Of a stretch of 64,000 nt of DNA, positions 8,788-20,838 are shown piece by piece. The DNA is taken from the NCBI RefSeq assembly GCF_034353875.1, contig NZ_CP133784.1, positions 4,926,501 to 4,990,500 on the forward strand, in the 5' to 3' direction. Source of the stretch: Pseudomonas sp. MH9.2 (GTDB lineage: Bacteria; Pseudomonadota; Gammaproteobacteria; Pseudomonadales; Pseudomonadaceae). The notes below the pieces were generated by a model, which was given only the letters and a program-made list of their open reading frames with translations, searched no databases and was not told where the DNA came from. Each line of letters starts with the position of its first letter. Within the stretch, counting starts at the first letter, position 1. Position numbers and translations under genes: made by a program.

Positions 8788-11187
8788 TTGAAGAAATCCA
8801 CCGTAGCATCCAGTTCCATTCCGCTCTGGCGTCAACAGTTGCACTACCGGCTCAAGGAAGGTGCGCTGATCGCTATCGGCGCCCTGTGCCTGTATCTGAT
8901 GATGGCGTTATTGACCTACGATCAGGCCGACCCCGGTTGGAGCCATACCAGTAGTGCCCGGCAGGTGCAGAATGCTGCGGGGCGCGCTGGCGCATTCTCG
9001 GCTGACATATTGTTCATGGTGTTGGGTTATTTTGCGTACATCTTCCCGCTGTTGTTGGCGGTCAAGACGTATCAAATCTTTCGTCAGCGTCATGAGCCGT
9101 GGCAGTGGAGCGGTTGGTTGTTCTCCTGGCGCCTGATCGGCCTGGTCTTCCTGGTATTGTCTGGTGCGGCCTTGGCCCATATCCACTTTCACTTCACTGC
9201 GGGCCTGCCAGCATCGGCCGGTGGTGCGCTGGGCGAAAGTCTGGGCGATCTGGCAAAAAACGCGTTGAATATCCAGGGCAGCACCCTGATGTTCATTGCG
9301 CTGTTTCTGTTTGGCCTGACGGTTTTTACCGATCTTTCGTGGTTCAAGGTGATGGATGTCACCGGCAAGATCACGCTTGACCTGTTCGAGTTGTTTCAGG
9401 GCGCGGCCAATCGCTGGTGGACGGCCCGTGGCGAGCGCAAGCAGATGGTTGCGCAACTGCGTGAGGTTGATACCCGTGTCAGTGAAGTGGTGGCGCCTGT
9501 CGCCCCTGATCGCCGGGAGCAGGCCAAGGCCAAAGAGCGTTTGATCGAGCGCGAACAAGCCCTCAGCAAACACATGACCGAGCGCGCAAATCACGTACCC
9601 GCGGTGATTGCTCCGGCGCCGGCCAAAGTGGTGGAGCCGAGCAAGCGCGTGCAGAAAGAGAAACAGGCGCCATTGTTCATCGACAGCGCGGTGGAAGGTA
9701 CCTTGCCGCCGATTTCGATCCTTGATCCGGCAGAGAAGAAAAAGCTCAACTACTCCCCCGAATCGCTGGCTGCCGTCGGTCATCTTCTGGAAATCAAACT
9801 CAAAGAGTTTGGTGTGGAAGTCACCGTTGACTCCATTCATCCGGGACCGGTGATCACGCGCTACGAAATTCAGCCCGCCGCCGGGGTCAAGGTCAGTCGA
9901 ATCTCCAACCTGGCCAAGGATCTGGCGCGTTCGCTGGCCGTGACCAGTGTGCGTGTGGTTGAAGTCATCCCGGGCAAGACCACCGTCGGCATCGAGATTC
10001 CTAACGAAGACCGGCAGATCGTGCGCTTCTCCGAGGTGTTGTCCACTCCGGAATTCGATGACGCCAAGTCCCCGGTCACTCTGGCCCTGGGGCATGACAT
10101 TGGCGGCAGGCCGGTGATTACCGACTTGGCGAAGATGCCGCACCTGCTGGTGGCCGGTACTACCGGTTCCGGTAAGTCGGTGGGGGTCAACGCGATGATC
10201 CTGTCGATCCTGTTCAAGTCGGGGCCGGAAGACGCCAAACTGATCATGATCGACCCGAAAATGCTTGAGCTGTCGATCTACGAAGGCATTCCGCATCTGC
10301 TGTGCCCTGTCGTCACCGACATGAAGGACGCGGCCAACGCCCTGCGCTGGAGCGTCGCCGAGATGGAGCGGCGTTACAAACTGATGGCGAAGATGGGGGT
10401 GCGTAACCTGTCGGGTTTCAATCACAAGGTCAAAGAAGCTCAAGACGCCGGGACGCCGCTCGAAGATCCGTTGTACAAACGCGAAAGCATGCACGACATA
10501 GCGCCGCTGCTGACCAAATTGCCGACCATCGTGGTAGTGGTCGACGAATTCGCCGACATGATGATGATCGTCGGCAAAAAGGTCGAAGAGCTGATCGCCC
10601 GAATCGCCCAGAAAGCCCGGGCAGCTGGTATTCACTTGATTCTCGCGACCCAGCGGCCATCGGTGGACGTGATCACTGGTTTGATCAAGGCCAACATTCC
10701 TACTCGCATGGCGTTTCAGGTATCGAGCAAGATCGATTCGCGGACCATCATCGATCAGGGCGGCGCCGAACAACTGCTCGGTCACGGTGACATGCTGTAC
10801 ATGCCGCCGGGTACCAGTCTGCCCATTCGTGTCCATGGTGCTTTTGTGTCTGACGAAGAGGTCCACCGCGTCGTGGAGGCCTGGAAGTTGCGTGGCTCAC
10901 CTGACTACAACGAAGACATCCTTGCGGGCGTTGAAGAGCCCGGTAGTGGCTTTGATGGCGGCAGCGAAGGCTCGGATGACAGCGAAAGCGATGCTCTGTA
11001 TGACGAAGCGGTACGTTTCGTCCTGGAAAGCCGCCGCGCTTCCATTTCCGCGGTGCAGCGCAAGCTGAAGATCGGTTACAACCGCGCCGCCCGAATGATC
11101 GAAGCAATGGAAATGGCGGGCGTTGTGACGTCCATGAACACCAACGGCTCGCGTGAGGTCATCGCACCGAGCCCAATGCGCGACTAA
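8788..11187 (+). CDS. ftsK: DNA translocase FtsK
   Basis: A septal DNA pump of about 799 aa that moves chromosome termini and activates XerCD recombination at dif. N-terminus: four membrane segments within the first 190 residues (for example [19 protein letters not shown]). A charged linker of about 100 residues follows, much shorter than in E. coli. The motor domain has Walker [13 protein letters not shown] and Walker [14 protein letters not shown]; the C-terminal winged-helix gamma domain starts near [12 protein letters not shown] prefer the TTG start at 8788 ([10 protein letters not shown]) because AGGAAAAGA precedes it and homologues begin MKKST; an ATG at 8755 lies in frame. Confidence 0.94.
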   Translation: MKKSTVASSSIPLWRQQLHYRLKEGALIAIGALCLYLMMALLTYDQADPGWSHTSSARQVQNAAGRAGAFSADILFMVLGYFAYIFPLLLAVKTYQIFRQRHEPWQWSGWLFSWRLIGLVFLVLSGAALAHIHFHFTAGLPASAGGALGESLGDLAKNALNIQGSTLMFIALFLFGLTVFTDLSWFKVMDVTGKITLDLFELFQGAANRWWTARGERKQMVAQLREVDTRVSEVVAPVAPDRREQAKAKERLIEREQALSKHMTERANHVPAVIAPAPAKVVEPSKRVQKEKQAPLFIDSAVEGTLPPISILDPAEKKKLNYSPESLAAVGHLLEIKLKEFGVEVTVDSIHPGPVITRYEIQPAAGVKVSRISNLAKDLARSLAVTSVRVVEVIPGKTTVGIEIPNEDRQIVRFSEVLSTPEFDDAKSPVTLALGHDIGGRPVITDLAKMPHLLVAGTTGSGKSVGVNAMILSILFKSGPEDAKLIMIDPKMLELSIYEGIPHLLCPVVTDMKDAANALRWSVAEMERRYKLMAKMGVRNLSGFNHKVKEAQDAGTPLEDPLYKRESMHDIAPLLTKLPTIVVVVDEFADMMMIVGKKVEELIARIAQKARAAGIHLILATQRPSVDVITGLIKANIPTRMAFQVSSKIDSRTIIDQGGAEQLLGHGDMLYMPPGTSLPIRVHGAFVSDEEVHRVVEAWKLRGSPDYNEDILAGVEEPGSGFDGGSEGSDDSESDALYDEAVRFVLESRRASISAVQRKLKIGYNRAARMIEAMEMAGVVTSMNTNGSREVIAPSPMRD

Positions 11188-11243
11188 CCCAGACAGCGCG
11201 ACAGTGCGCTGTCTGGGCTCCACTGAATTCAATGAGGACTCCC

Positions 11244-11867
11244 ATGCGTCTTATCCGCATGCTGTTGGTATCTGCACTGGCTTTTTCCGCTATCCCGGCC
11301 TATGCCGATAGCAAAGATGTCGCGCGACTCACTCAGTTGCTTGAAAAATCACAAACCCTGACCGCCCGGTTTTCTCAATTGACACTGGACGGCGGCGGTA
11401 CCCAATTGCAGGAAACAGCCGGTGACATGGCGTTGCAGCGTCCAGGCCTGTTCTATTGGCATACAGACGCGCCTCAGGAACAGTTGATGGTATCCGACGG
11501 GAAAAAAGTCTCGTTGTGGGACCCGGATCTGGAACAGGTGACAATCAAGACCCTCGACCAGCGGCTGACCCAGACCCCTGCATTGCTGTTGTCCGGTGAT
11601 GTGTCCAAGATCAGCGAAAGCTTTGACATCAGCGCGAAGGAAGCCGGCGGCGTGATCGACTTTGTGCTCAAACCCAAGACCAAGGACACACTGTTCGACA
11701 GCCTGCGGCTGTCTTTTCGCAATGGCGTCATCAATGACATGCAGTTGATTGACAGCGTCGGCCAGCGCACCAATATCCTGTTCACGGGCGTGAAAGCCAA
11801 CGAGCCGATTGTTGCCGGCAAATTCAAATTCAATATCCCGAAAGGCGCTGATGTCATTCAGGAATAA
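11244..11867 (+). CDS. lolA: Outer-membrane lipoprotein carrier LolA
   Basis: A 207-aa periplasmic chaperone that takes lipoproteins from LolCDE to LolB. It has a signal peptide [21 protein letters not shown] with cleavage after AYA, then the LolA fold with TLTARFSQL near the mature N-terminus, [12 protein letters not shown], and the C-terminal [14 protein letters not shown] strand. The start is the Met after GAGGACTCCC; the Met 12 bases earlier lies inside that ribosome site. It follows ftsK by 56 bases and precedes rarA by 19, probably one transcription unit. Confidence 0.94.
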   Translation: MRLIRMLLVSALAFSAIPAYADSKDVARLTQLLEKSQTLTARFSQLTLDGGGTQLQETAGDMALQRPGLFYWHTDAPQEQLMVSDGKKVSLWDPDLEQVTIKTLDQRLTQTPALLLSGDVSKISESFDISAKEAGGVIDFVLKPKTKDTLFDSLRLSFRNGVINDMQLIDSVGQRTNILFTGVKANEPIVAGKFKFNIPKGADVIQE

Positions 11868-11886
11868 GAGGTTTTAACCGCGGCCC

Positions 11887-13208
11887 ATGGACTTGTTTCG
11901 TAGCGATCCGATAGCTCAGCCCTTGGCCGCGCGCTTGCGTGCGGCCAATCTGGATGAATACGTCGGTCAGGAACATCTGCTCGCTCATGGCAAGCCTCTG
12001 CGTGAGGCGCTTGAGCAGGGCGCTTTGCATTCGATGATCTTCTGGGGGCCGCCGGGCGTGGGTAAAACCACGCTGGCACGGCTGTTGGCGAAAGTCTCGG
12101 ATGCGCATTTCGAAACGGTCTCGGCAGTGTTGGCCGGGGTCAAGGAAATCCGTCAAGCCGTCGAGATTGCCAAGCAGCAGGCGGGGCAATACGGTCGCCG
12201 AACCATTCTGTTCGTCGACGAAGTGCATCGTTTCAACAAGTCGCAGCAGGACGCCTTCCTGCCTTACGTAGAAGACGGCACTCTGATTTTTATCGGCGCG
12301 ACCACTGAGAATCCGTCTTTTGAACTGAACAACGCCTTGCTTTCCCGTGCGCGGGTTTATGTCCTGAAAAGCCTCGACGAAGCGGCGTTGTACAAACTGG
12401 TGCAGCGTGCACTGACGGAAGAGCGTGGTCTGGGCAAACATCAACTGAGCCTGAGCGACGAAGGTTTCAAGATGCTCCTGGCTGCGGCTGATGGTGACGG
12501 CCGGCGTTTGCTCAACCTGCTGGAGAACGCTTCCGACCTCGCCGAAGATGGCACCGAGATCAGTGTCGAGCTGCTGCAAAGCCTGCTTGGCGACAGTCGT
12601 CGTCGGTTCGATAAGGGCGGCGAAGCGTTTTACGATCAGATTTCAGCGCTGCATAAGTCGATTCGCGGTTCCAACCCTGACGCGGCGTTGTACTGGTTCG
12701 CGCGGATGATCGATGGCGGTTGCGATCCGTTGTACCTGGCGCGCCGTGTTGTGCGCATGGCCAGTGAAGACATCGGCAATGCTGACCCTCGGGCGCTTAC
12801 GTTATGCCTGTCGGCGTGGGATGTGCAGGAGCGTCTGGGCAGCCCCGAGGGTGAGCTGGCGGTGGCACAGGCCATCGTTTATCTGGCCTGCGCGCCAAAA
12901 AGTAACGCCGTGTACATGGGCTTCAAGGCAGCGATGCGCGAAGCGACCGAACATGGTTCGCTGGAGGTTCCGCTGCACCTGCGTAATGCGCCGACCAAGC
13001 TGATGAAGCAGCTGGGCTATGGCGAAGAATACCGTTACGCCCACGATGAGCCCGACGCTTATGCCGCTGGCGAAGACTACTTTCCGGACGATCTTGAGCC
13101 GCGCCAGTACTACCAGCCGGTACCGCGTGGCCTTGAGCTGAAGATCGGAGAAAAGCTTAATCACCTGGCGGCACTGGACAAAGCAAGCCCACGTAAGCGG
13201 AGAAAGTA

Positions 13209-13209
<1 letters not shown>
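11887..13209 (+). CDS. rarA: Replication-associated recombination protein RarA (MgsA)
   Basis: A 440-aa AAA+ ATPase related to clamp-loader and RuvB proteins that acts at stalled replication forks. Walker A is GPPGVGKTT, Walker B is [16 protein letters not shown], and sensor 1 follows as [14 protein letters not shown]. The C-terminal tetramerisation part contains the family segment [21 protein letters not shown], cut here to its start. The stop overlaps the crcB GTG start by one base, implying coupled translation. Confidence 0.94.
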
Positions 13210-14880
<1,671 letters not shown>

Positions 14881-16275
14881 ATGGAATTCCTGCCGCTGTT
14901 CCATAACCTGCGTGGCAGTCGCGTGCTGGTGGTCGGCGGGGGTGAAATTGCCTTGCGCAAATCACGCTTGCTCGCTGATGCCGGTGCGTTATTGCGGGTG
15001 GTTGCGCCCGAGATAGAAGCGCAATTGTGCGAGTTGGTGGAGCGCAGCGGCGGCGAACTAATTTTACGTGGCTATGCCCAAGGCGACCTTGTGGGGTGCG
15101 TGCTGATCATCGCCGCCACCGATGACGAGCCGCTTAACGCTCAGGTGTCGCAAGATGCCCGGCAGCGTTGTGTGCCGGTCAACGTGGTGGATTCGCCTGC
15201 GTTGTGCAGCGTTATATTCCCTGCAATCGTTGACCGTTCACCGTTGGTGATTGCGGTGTCCAGTGGCGGTGATGCGCCGGTGCTGGCGCGGTTGATTCGC
15301 GCCAAGCTTGAAACCTGGATTCCCTCGACGTATGGCCAATTGGCCGGCTTGGCGGCGCGATTCCGCAGTCAGGTGAAAAACCTGTTCCCCGATGTTCAGC
15401 AGCGCCGGGCATTTTGGGAAGAGGTGTTTCAGGGACCTGTCGCTGATCGCCAGTTGGCCGGGCAGGGCGCTGAAGCCGAGCGTCTGCTGATTGCTAAAAT
15501 CAATGGTGAGGCGCCCAGCGCACCCGGCGAGGTGTATCTGGTGGGCGCAGGGCCGGGCGATCCGGATTTGCTGACCTTCCGCGCTTTACGTCTGATGCAG
15601 CAAGCCGATGTGGTGCTTTACGACCGCCTGGTGGCGCCGGCGATTCTGGAACTTTGCCGGCGCGATGCCGAGCGAGTCTATGTCGGTAAACAGCGTGCCG
15701 ATCACGCTTTGCCGCAGGATCAGATCAATCAGCAGTTGGTTGTTCTGGCCAAGCAAGGCAAGCGTGTACTGCGTCTCAAAGGCGGCGATCCGTTCATCTT
15801 CGGGCGTGGTGGCGAAGAGATCGAAGAGCTGGCGGCCCACGGTATTCCGTTTCAGGTGGTGCCAGGCATTACTGCTGCCAGCGGTTGCGCAGCCTATGCC
15901 GGTATTCCGCTGACCCACCGTGATTACGCGCAATCAGTGCGCTTTGTTACCGGGCATTTGAAAGACGGCACCACGGACCTTCCCTGGAGCGATCTGGTCT
16001 CACCGGCGCAGACATTGGTGTTTTACATGGGCCTGGTCGGCTTGCCGATTATTTGTGAACAGTTGATCCAGCATGGCCGTTCCCCGGACACGCCTGCAGC
16101 GCTGATTCAGCAGGGCACCACCTCGAATCAACGGGTATTCACTGGCACATTGGCCAACTTGTCACAACTGGTCGCTGAGCATGAAGTGCATGCGCCAACG
16201 CTGGTGATCGTCGGCGAAGTGGTCCAGTTGCGAGAAAAACTGGCGTGGTTCGAAGGCGCTCAAGGACAGCTCTAG
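14881..16275 (+). CDS. cysG: Siroheme synthase CysG (trifunctional)
   Basis: A 464-aa fusion. The N-terminal 150 residues are the precorrin-2 dehydrogenase/sirohydrochlorin ferrochelatase part ([17 protein letters not shown], an NAD-binding turn). From about residue 215 follows uroporphyrinogen-III C-methyltransferase ([31 protein letters not shown]). It makes siroheme for sulfite and nitrite reductases. The ATG directly follows the serS stop with no gap. Both halves look complete. Confidence 0.96.
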   Translation: MEFLPLFHNLRGSRVLVVGGGEIALRKSRLLADAGALLRVVAPEIEAQLCELVERSGGELILRGYAQGDLVGCVLIIAATDDEPLNAQVSQDARQRCVPVNVVDSPALCSVIFPAIVDRSPLVIAVSSGGDAPVLARLIRAKLETWIPSTYGQLAGLAARFRSQVKNLFPDVQQRRAFWEEVFQGPVADRQLAGQGAEAERLLIAKINGEAPSAPGEVYLVGAGPGDPDLLTFRALRLMQQADVVLYDRLVAPAILELCRRDAERVYVGKQRADHALPQDQINQQLVVLAKQGKRVLRLKGGDPFIFGRGGEEIEELAAHGIPFQVVPGITAASGCAAYAGIPLTHRDYAQSVRFVTGHLKDGTTDLPWSDLVSPAQTLVFYMGLVGLPIICEQLIQHGRSPDTPAALIQQGTTSNQRVFTGTLANLSQLVAEHEVHAPTLVIVGEVVQLREKLAWFEGAQGQL

Positions 16276-16294
16276 CGCATCTGCTTTAAGTGCA

Positions 16295-16330
16295 TGCCTT
16301 GATGATCCGGGTTTACGGGTGATCAAGGCA
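16295..16330. terminator. Inverted repeat between convergent cysG and GST genes
   Basis: TGCCTTGAT is matched by ATCAAGGCA after an 18-base loop in the short space between two convergent genes. There is no T-run on either side, so the terminator role is only inferred from its place. Confidence 0.4.
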
Positions 16331-16348
16331 GCACCTCATGCCTTATCC

Positions 16349-17356
16349 TCAAACTCCAGTTTTGTGCCAGATTCCACGGCCTGTAAGCCGTTCGCGGTCA
16401 TGGCTGGCGTGGAGGTGCAGCGCTGGTCCTTTAGGTACGATCCCGGTCGGGTTGATGGTCCGGTGGCTCGCATAGTAGTGACCCTTGATGTGCTCAAAGT
16501 CCACCGTCTCAGCGATGCCCGGCCACTGATACAACTCGCGTAACCAGTTACTCAGGTTCGGATAATCGGCAATGCGGCGCAGGTTGCATTTGAAGTGGCT
16601 GTAATACACCGCGTCGAAGCGAGCGAGGGTGGTGAACAGGCGTACATCGGCCTCGGTCAGGTACTCACCGGCCAGGTAACGTTTCTCGCCAAGCAGCACC
16701 TCCAGCCAATCCAGTTCTGCAAACAATCCATCGAATGCTTGCTCGTAAGCGCCTTGCGAAGTGGCGAAGCCTGCGCGGTAAACGCCATTATTGACTGCTG
16801 GGTAGATCCGATCATTCAATCGATCAATCTGCTGTTGCAGCGGTTCAGGGTAGAAATCCAGGCGATCACCGGTCAGGCCATCGAACGCCGAGTTGAACAT
16901 GCGGATGATCTCGGACGACTCATTGCTGACGATACGTTGTTGCTGTTTATCCCACAGCAATGGCACGGTCACGCGGCCAGTGTAGGCGGCGTCATCGGCG
17001 GTGTAGCGCTGATAAAGAAAGTCCAGGCCATCAAGCTTGTCACCGCTGGAGCCCTTTTGTTTATCGAAGGTCCAGCCATTTTCCAGCATCAGCCAACTGA
17101 CCACGGACACGTCGATCAAGCTTTCCAGACCTTTGAGTTTGCGCAGAATCAGTGTGCGATGGGCCCATGGGCAGGCGAGGGAAACGTAGAGGTGATAGCG
17201 GCCAGCGTGTGCTGCAAAGCCACCTTCACCGCTGGGGCCGGGTTGGCCGTCAGCGGTGATCCAGTGACGGCGTTGCGCGTTTTCACGCTGGAAGGCGCCG
17301 TCTTTGCTGCTTTCGTACCACTGATCATGCCAGCGTCCGTCGACCAGAAGGCCCAT
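16349..17356 (-). CDS. Glutathionyl-hydroquinone reductase (YqjG/Xi-class GST)
   Basis: A 335-aa Xi-class glutathione transferase that reduces glutathionyl-hydroquinones using a catalytic Cys. The signature SLACPWAHRTLILRK lies near residue 60, where C-P-W-A is the active-site loop. The GST C-terminal helical domain follows (YLAGEYLTEADVRLFTTL), ending with the family's HYYASHRTINPTGIVPKGP. It is a single gene on the minus strand, convergent with cysG. Length and motifs are typical. Confidence 0.92.
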   Translation of the reverse strand: MGLLVDGRWHDQWYESSKDGAFQRENAQRRHWITADGQPGPSGEGGFAAHAGRYHLYVSLACPWAHRTLILRKLKGLESLIDVSVVSWLMLENGWTFDKQKGSSGDKLDGLDFLYQRYTADDAAYTGRVTVPLLWDKQQQRIVSNESSEIIRMFNSAFDGLTGDRLDFYPEPLQQQIDRLNDRIYPAVNNGVYRAGFATSQGAYEQAFDGLFAELDWLEVLLGEKRYLAGEYLTEADVRLFTTLARFDAVYYSHFKCNLRRIADYPNLSNWLRELYQWPGIAETVDFEHIKGHYYASHRTINPTGIVPKGPALHLHASHDRERLTGRGIWHKTGV

Positions 17357-17444
17357 GTCTGACTCCTAAGCTCTTTTGCATTGGAGGCCAGTCTAATTGC
17401 ATTGGTTCGAACGAATAGTGCAAAGCATGGGCGACTATGATCGA

Positions 17445-18446
17445 TTAAATAGATCTGTCGCGATTATCCCAGTACTGCTGAGCCAATTCGAAGGCGGCAT
17501 CGCGTGGGGTTCCAAGGCCGCGCAAGGCCAGAGCAATGGTCGAAATCAAGGCCAGCTGCGGGTAGCTGTCTTCGACTTCACCTCTCCAGAGTGCCGTTAA
17601 CTGTGTCGGGTCGAGCGTGGCCGGTTTGACATGGCGTCTTGGTGACAGCGCAGGCCACTCCTCATCCCAGCTTTGCCCGGCTGTAGTGCCGTAAAGGTGA
17701 CTGATGGTGTCCGGGTTTATTTCGACTTCACCGCCATCGCCCTTGATCACGATGGCGTTGTCACCCAGCAAACCACTGGCTTCGCGGTGCATGCCCTGAT
17801 AACCGGGATGGAAGATACTTTGCAGGCCGCAACGAGCGCCCAGAGGATTGAGGGCTCGTGCCAGTGAGTGGATAGGGGAGCGCAGGCCGAGGATGTTGCG
17901 TAGGTCGATCATTCGCTGCAACTGCGGCGCCCAATCCCCTAGCGGGATGAACGCCAGGTTGTGTTGCTCGAGCGCCGTACCGACCTCCTGCCAGTTGCGG
18001 CACAGCGGGATGCCCAGCAGGTCTAGCAGTTGTTCGCTGTACAGGCGCCCTGCGGTATGCGCGCCGCCACCATGCATCAACACGCGCACACCGTTTTGCG
18101 CCAGGCACTTGGCCGCAAGCAAGTACCACGGCAGATGGCGCTTCTTGCCGGCGTAAGTCGGCCAGTCGATATCGACGTGCAATGCCGGGGTCTGCAAGCG
18201 TTCACGTACCGCCTCGGTGAAGCCTGCCAGTTCCTCCGCGCTTTCTTCCTTGTGCCGCAACAGCATCAGAAAGGCGCCAAGCTGGGTGTCTTCGACTTTC
18301 TCATCGAGCAGCATGCCCATGGCTTCACGCGCTTCTACGCGAGTAAGGTCGCGGGCGCCCCGTTTGCCCTTGCCCAGGATGCGCACGAACTGGGCGAACG
18401 GATGTTCGGCAGGTGTTTCTGTGATCAGCGGGGCAAATTCGGTCAT
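17445..18446 (-). CDS. ybiB: YbiB-like protein, anthranilate phosphoribosyltransferase fold (TrpD2)
   Basis: A 333-aa member of the TrpD2/YbiB group, which has the TrpD fold but is reported to bind nucleic acid rather than make tryptophan. The N-terminal helical domain contains RDLTRVEAREAM and the next part LMHGGGAHTAGR replaces the phosphate-binding glycine loop of true TrpD. The ATG overlaps the tusE stop as ATGA, so the gene is the last of the tusDCBE operon. The link to sulfur relay is by position only. Confidence 0.85.
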   Translation of the reverse strand: MTEFAPLITETPAEHPFAQFVRILGKGKRGARDLTRVEAREAMGMLLDEKVEDTQLGAFLMLLRHKEESAEELAGFTEAVRERLQTPALHVDIDWPTYAGKKRHLPWYLLAAKCLAQNGVRVLMHGGGAHTAGRLYSEQLLDLLGIPLCRNWQEVGTALEQHNLAFIPLGDWAPQLQRMIDLRNILGLRSPIHSLARALNPLGARCGLQSIFHPGYQGMHREASGLLGDNAIVIKGDGGEVEINPDTISHLYGTTAGQSWDEEWPALSPRRHVKPATLDPTQLTALWRGEVEDSYPQLALISTIALALRGLGTPRDAAFELAQQYWDNRDRSI

Positions 18447-18778
18447 ATGCAATTCGTCGGTTTGGGCAGGCCCGCCAGCTTAGCGGCGAGTTTGGCGGGG
18501 GTGCCATTGAACAGGCGATTGAGGTGCATGCTGTTGCCCTTTTCAGGGCCTAGCTTCAACGCCGTGTATTTGATCAGCGGGCGAGTCGCGGGCGACAGCT
18601 GGAACTCGGTATAAAAAGCCCGCAGCAGTTGCAGAATCTCCCAGTGTTCCGGGCTGAGGGTGATTTCTTCCCGCAAGGCCAAGGCTGTTGCAACCTCTTC
18701 TGACCAGTCGTTCAGGTCTACCAGGAAACCATCCTTGTCCAGTGCAATGCTGTGTTCGGCAATCGTCAGCTGTTTCAT
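18443..18778 (-). CDS. tusE: Sulfurtransferase TusE (DsrC family)
   Basis: A 111-aa protein that accepts sulfur from TusD and passes it to MnmA for s2U34 synthesis. It matches DsrC/TusE from DKDGFLVDLNDWSEEVA to the C-terminus. The C-terminal arm ends PKPTNCI, with the conserved penultimate Cys that carries the persulfide. A typical DsrC sulfite-reductase partner has a second Cys in the arm; it is absent here, which fits a TusE role. The start overlaps the tusB stop as ATGA; an ATG six bases earlier is also in frame. Confidence 0.93.
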   Translation of the reverse strand: MKQLTIAEHSIALDKDGFLVDLNDWSEEVATALALREEITLSPEHWEILQLLRAFYTEFQLSPATRPLIKYTALKLGPEKGNSMHLNRLFNGTPAKLAAKLAGLPKPTNCI

Positions 18779-19074
18779 AGCCAAGTGTTGACCTTGTCGA
18801 AGCAGATCGATAATGCGACGAACCCTGGGTAATCGACGCTTTCGACCCCGTGCGGAATCTCAAGGTTACGCGCCAGGATGTCCTCTTCAAGCACGAACAG
18901 CTTTAGCGACTCTATTTGTTTCTCCAATGCGCGGCGCGGCGCGGAATCAGGGCGCAAGGCATACGTCGCGTCACCGCAGAGCAGGATGGCGTCGTCCGGG
19001 CCGAGCACGCGCAGACAGCTGGTCAGGCGGCTGTCTGCAAAAGGGGAGTGAGACAAAACATGCAAGGTCGACAT
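18775..19074 (-). CDS. tusB: Sulfur relay protein TusB (DsrH)
   Basis: A 99-aa subunit of the TusBCD hexamer. It starts MSTLHVLSHSPF and shows the DsrH pattern with ILLCGDATYAL in the middle and KVNTWL at the end. The gene abuts tusC (stop and start share a base) and overlaps tusE by four bases, so it belongs to the tight tusDCBE operon. Confidence 0.9.
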   Translation of the reverse strand: MSTLHVLSHSPFADSRLTSCLRVLGPDDAILLCGDATYALRPDSAPRRALEKQIESLKLFVLEEDILARNLEIPHGVESVDYPGFVALSICFDKVNTWL

Positions 19075-19436
19075 CAGAGCGTTATCACCTGGTCGTAACG
19101 GTCAATAATCGCGGAAATTTCTGACGCCTGAAGTAGCTGCAGCGTATCCAAATTTAACTCCTTAGGGGGAATTCCGCGTTCTACCAGGCTGTCGTTGCAG
19201 GCAAAAATGTCCTCTACACCGAACAGTGACAATGCCTTCAAATTGGCCGTCAAGTCCTTCTGTTGCACTTGAGCAGCCTGTTGCTCGGGCAAAAGCTGCA
19301 GCACGCCATCATCGAGAAACAGTAATCCGATGGGCAAATCGAACGCGCCGCCCGCTAATACGATATCCAGCGCTTCCCGCGCGCCCGGGCCGGACCAAGG
19401 CGCCTGACGGCTGATAATTAATAGTGATGCTGGCAT
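19074..19436 (-). CDS. tusC: Sulfur relay protein TusC (DsrF)
   Basis: A 120-aa DsrE-fold protein, the third subunit of TusBCD. MPASLLIISRQAPWSG and ALDIVLAGGAFDLPIGLLFLDDGV match the TusC pattern of a Rossmann-like beta-alpha start. One base separates it from tusD and it shares a base with tusB. No catalytic Cys is needed in this subunit. Confidence 0.9.
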   Translation of the reverse strand: MPASLLIISRQAPWSGPGAREALDIVLAGGAFDLPIGLLFLDDGVLQLLPEQQAAQVQQKDLTANLKALSLFGVEDIFACNDSLVERGIPPKELNLDTLQLLQASEISAIIDRYDQVITL

Positions 19437-19437
19437 C

Positions 19438-19830
19438 TCAAGGTCCTCCGAAGCAGATCAGTCGGTCGGCTGCCTGCACCGCATCATGCAGTTGGCCTAG
19501 CCCCGACAACTCCCACGGCGCTGAGACATTGGCTGCTGGTCGCTGATAGCGTTGAGCTTCTTCTTTATTAAGCACGCCACGTCGCAAGGCGGCGGCGATG
19601 CACACGACACCGTCGAGCTGATGGTGGGTGACGAACTCGCGCCATTGGCGTGGCAGATCTTGCTCATCCTGAGGCGTGACGATATTGCCCGACGCGATGT
19701 GCACGCCTTCCTGATAGAAAAACAGCCGGACAATCTCATGGCCGCCAGCCAGCACCGCCTGCGCAAACAGGAGGGCGCGGCGGGAGGAGGGCTCATGGGC
19801 CGCAGAAAAAAGGGCAATGGAGAACTTCAT
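19438..19830 (-). CDS. tusD: Sulfurtransferase TusD (DsrE)
   Basis: A 130-aa subunit that carries the reactive Cys of TusBCD and receives sulfur from TusA. The start MKFSIALFSAAHEP is chosen by family; the open frame reaches 19881 but has no ribosome site there. The segment VVCIAAALRRG contains the conserved Cys (about residue 77). It is the first gene of tusDCBE-ybiB. In this window the final acceptor MnmA is also encoded. Confidence 0.92.
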   Translation of the reverse strand: MKFSIALFSAAHEPSSRRALLFAQAVLAGGHEIVRLFFYQEGVHIASGNIVTPQDEQDLPRQWREFVTHHQLDGVVCIAAALRRGVLNKEEAQRYQRPAANVSAPWELSGLGQLHDAVQAADRLICFGGP

Positions 19831-19879
19831 GGTCGGCTCAGTCAACGAATCTTGGGCAATGATAATAGAGTCAGACAGC

Positions 19880-19904
19880 AAAAAGCCCGCTAAGCGGGCT
19901 TTTT
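19880..19904 (-). terminator. Terminator after yccA
   Basis: A perfect AAAAAGCCCGC / GCGGGCTTTTT hairpin with a short TAA loop lies 19 bases past the yccA stop and upstream of tusD. Read on the minus strand it ends in a T-run. It separates yccA from the tus operon. Confidence 0.93.
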
Positions 19905-19923
19905 GTTGAAGCTCAACAGAGAA

Positions 19924-20598
19924 TCAGTTTCTGCTGCCACCCATCAGGCCAAACAGCTGCAACAGGCTGACGAACAGGTTGTAGATCGATACATACAGGC
20001 TGATGGTCGCCATGATGTAGTTACGTTCGCCGCCCTGGATGATGGCGCTGGTCTGGAACAGGATGCAAACGGAGGAGAACAGCACGAAACCTGCGCTGAT
20101 CGCCAATTGCAGCCCGCTGATCTGGAAGAACATGCTGGCCAGCACCGCGCCCAGCAGGACGAAGAAGCCAGCAGTGATGAAACCACCGAGGAAGCTCATG
20201 TCCTTGCGGGTGATCAGCACGTAGGCGGACAAACCACCGAATACCAGCGCGGTCATCGCAAACGCGGAACTGACAACCTCAGCACCGCCCTGCATTCCCA
20301 GGTAACGGTTGAGAATCGGGCCCAGCAGGTAACCCATGAAACCGGTCAGAGCGAAGGTCGATACCAAGCCCCACGCCGAGTCGCGTAATTTATTGGTAAG
20401 AAAGAAAAGGCCATAAAAACCGATCAGCACAACGAATACGTTCGGGTAACGAACGTGATTCTGCTGAGCGATAAAAGCCATCAAACCGCTGAAAGCAAGG
20501 GTGATAGCCAGAAGACCATATGTATTGCGCAGGACGCGGCTAACCTCTAGCTGCTCGGCCTGCACGCCGTTGTTCACTGCGTAATCCTGTTCGCGCAT
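19924..20598 (-). CDS. yccA: Bax inhibitor-1/YccA family membrane protein
   Basis: A 224-aa inner-membrane protein with seven hydrophobic segments. YccA of E. coli is an FtsH substrate and modulator. It starts MREQDYAVNNG behind AGGAGTTGCGCC. Membrane segments run from GLLAITLAFSGLMAFIAQ to the C-terminal FVSLLQLFGLMGG. A conserved acidic residue near the end of BI-1 proteins appears as D/N here only ambiguously. It has its own terminator and faces away from the tRNA genes. Confidence 0.92.
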   Translation of the reverse strand: MREQDYAVNNGVQAEQLEVSRVLRNTYGLLAITLAFSGLMAFIAQQNHVRYPNVFVVLIGFYGLFFLTNKLRDSAWGLVSTFALTGFMGYLLGPILNRYLGMQGGAEVVSSAFAMTALVFGGLSAYVLITRKDMSFLGGFITAGFFVLLGAVLASMFFQISGLQLAISAGFVLFSSVCILFQTSAIIQGGERNYIMATISLYVSIYNLFVSLLQLFGLMGGSRN

Positions 20599-20719
20599 GG
20601 CGCAACTCCTGGTGATTGAAATGTTAAGACGCAAAGATCATAACAGACGCTTTGCCGCTAGTTATGAAGAGAGTTTGACAGTGTGTTTCATTCGGGTATT
20701 ATGGCGCCCGCAACGCAAC

Positions 20720-20808
20720 GGAGGTGTGGCCGAGTGGTTTAAGGCAGCAGTCTTGAAAACTGCCGACTGTAACAGGTCCATGGGTTCTTATCTCATGTAC
20801 TTCTCAGC
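20720..20808 (+). pseudogene. Degenerate tRNA-Ser(UGA)
   Basis: The 5' two thirds are a normal tRNA-Ser: acceptor GGAGGTG, D-arm GGCCGAGTGGTTTAAGG, anticodon loop CTTGAAA (anticodon TGA) and a long variable arm. The 3' part departs from consensus: the T-loop is TTCTTAT instead of TTCGAAT, the T-stem CTCAT pairs with ATGGG only with a G-T wobble, one extra G follows, and the acceptor strand TACTTCT pairs with GGAGGTG only by several wobbles. The GCCA end is lost. I call it a decaying gene; expression cannot be excluded. Confidence 0.75.
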
Positions 20809-20838
20809 TGCATCCTTGCGACGCACGACATGAAAACC

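Noticed and set aside
8908..10866. 652-codon minus-strand frame
   Set aside because: Antisense shadow of ftsK; its translation is rich in His, Arg and Gln with no fold signature, typical of the complement of a GC-rich gene.
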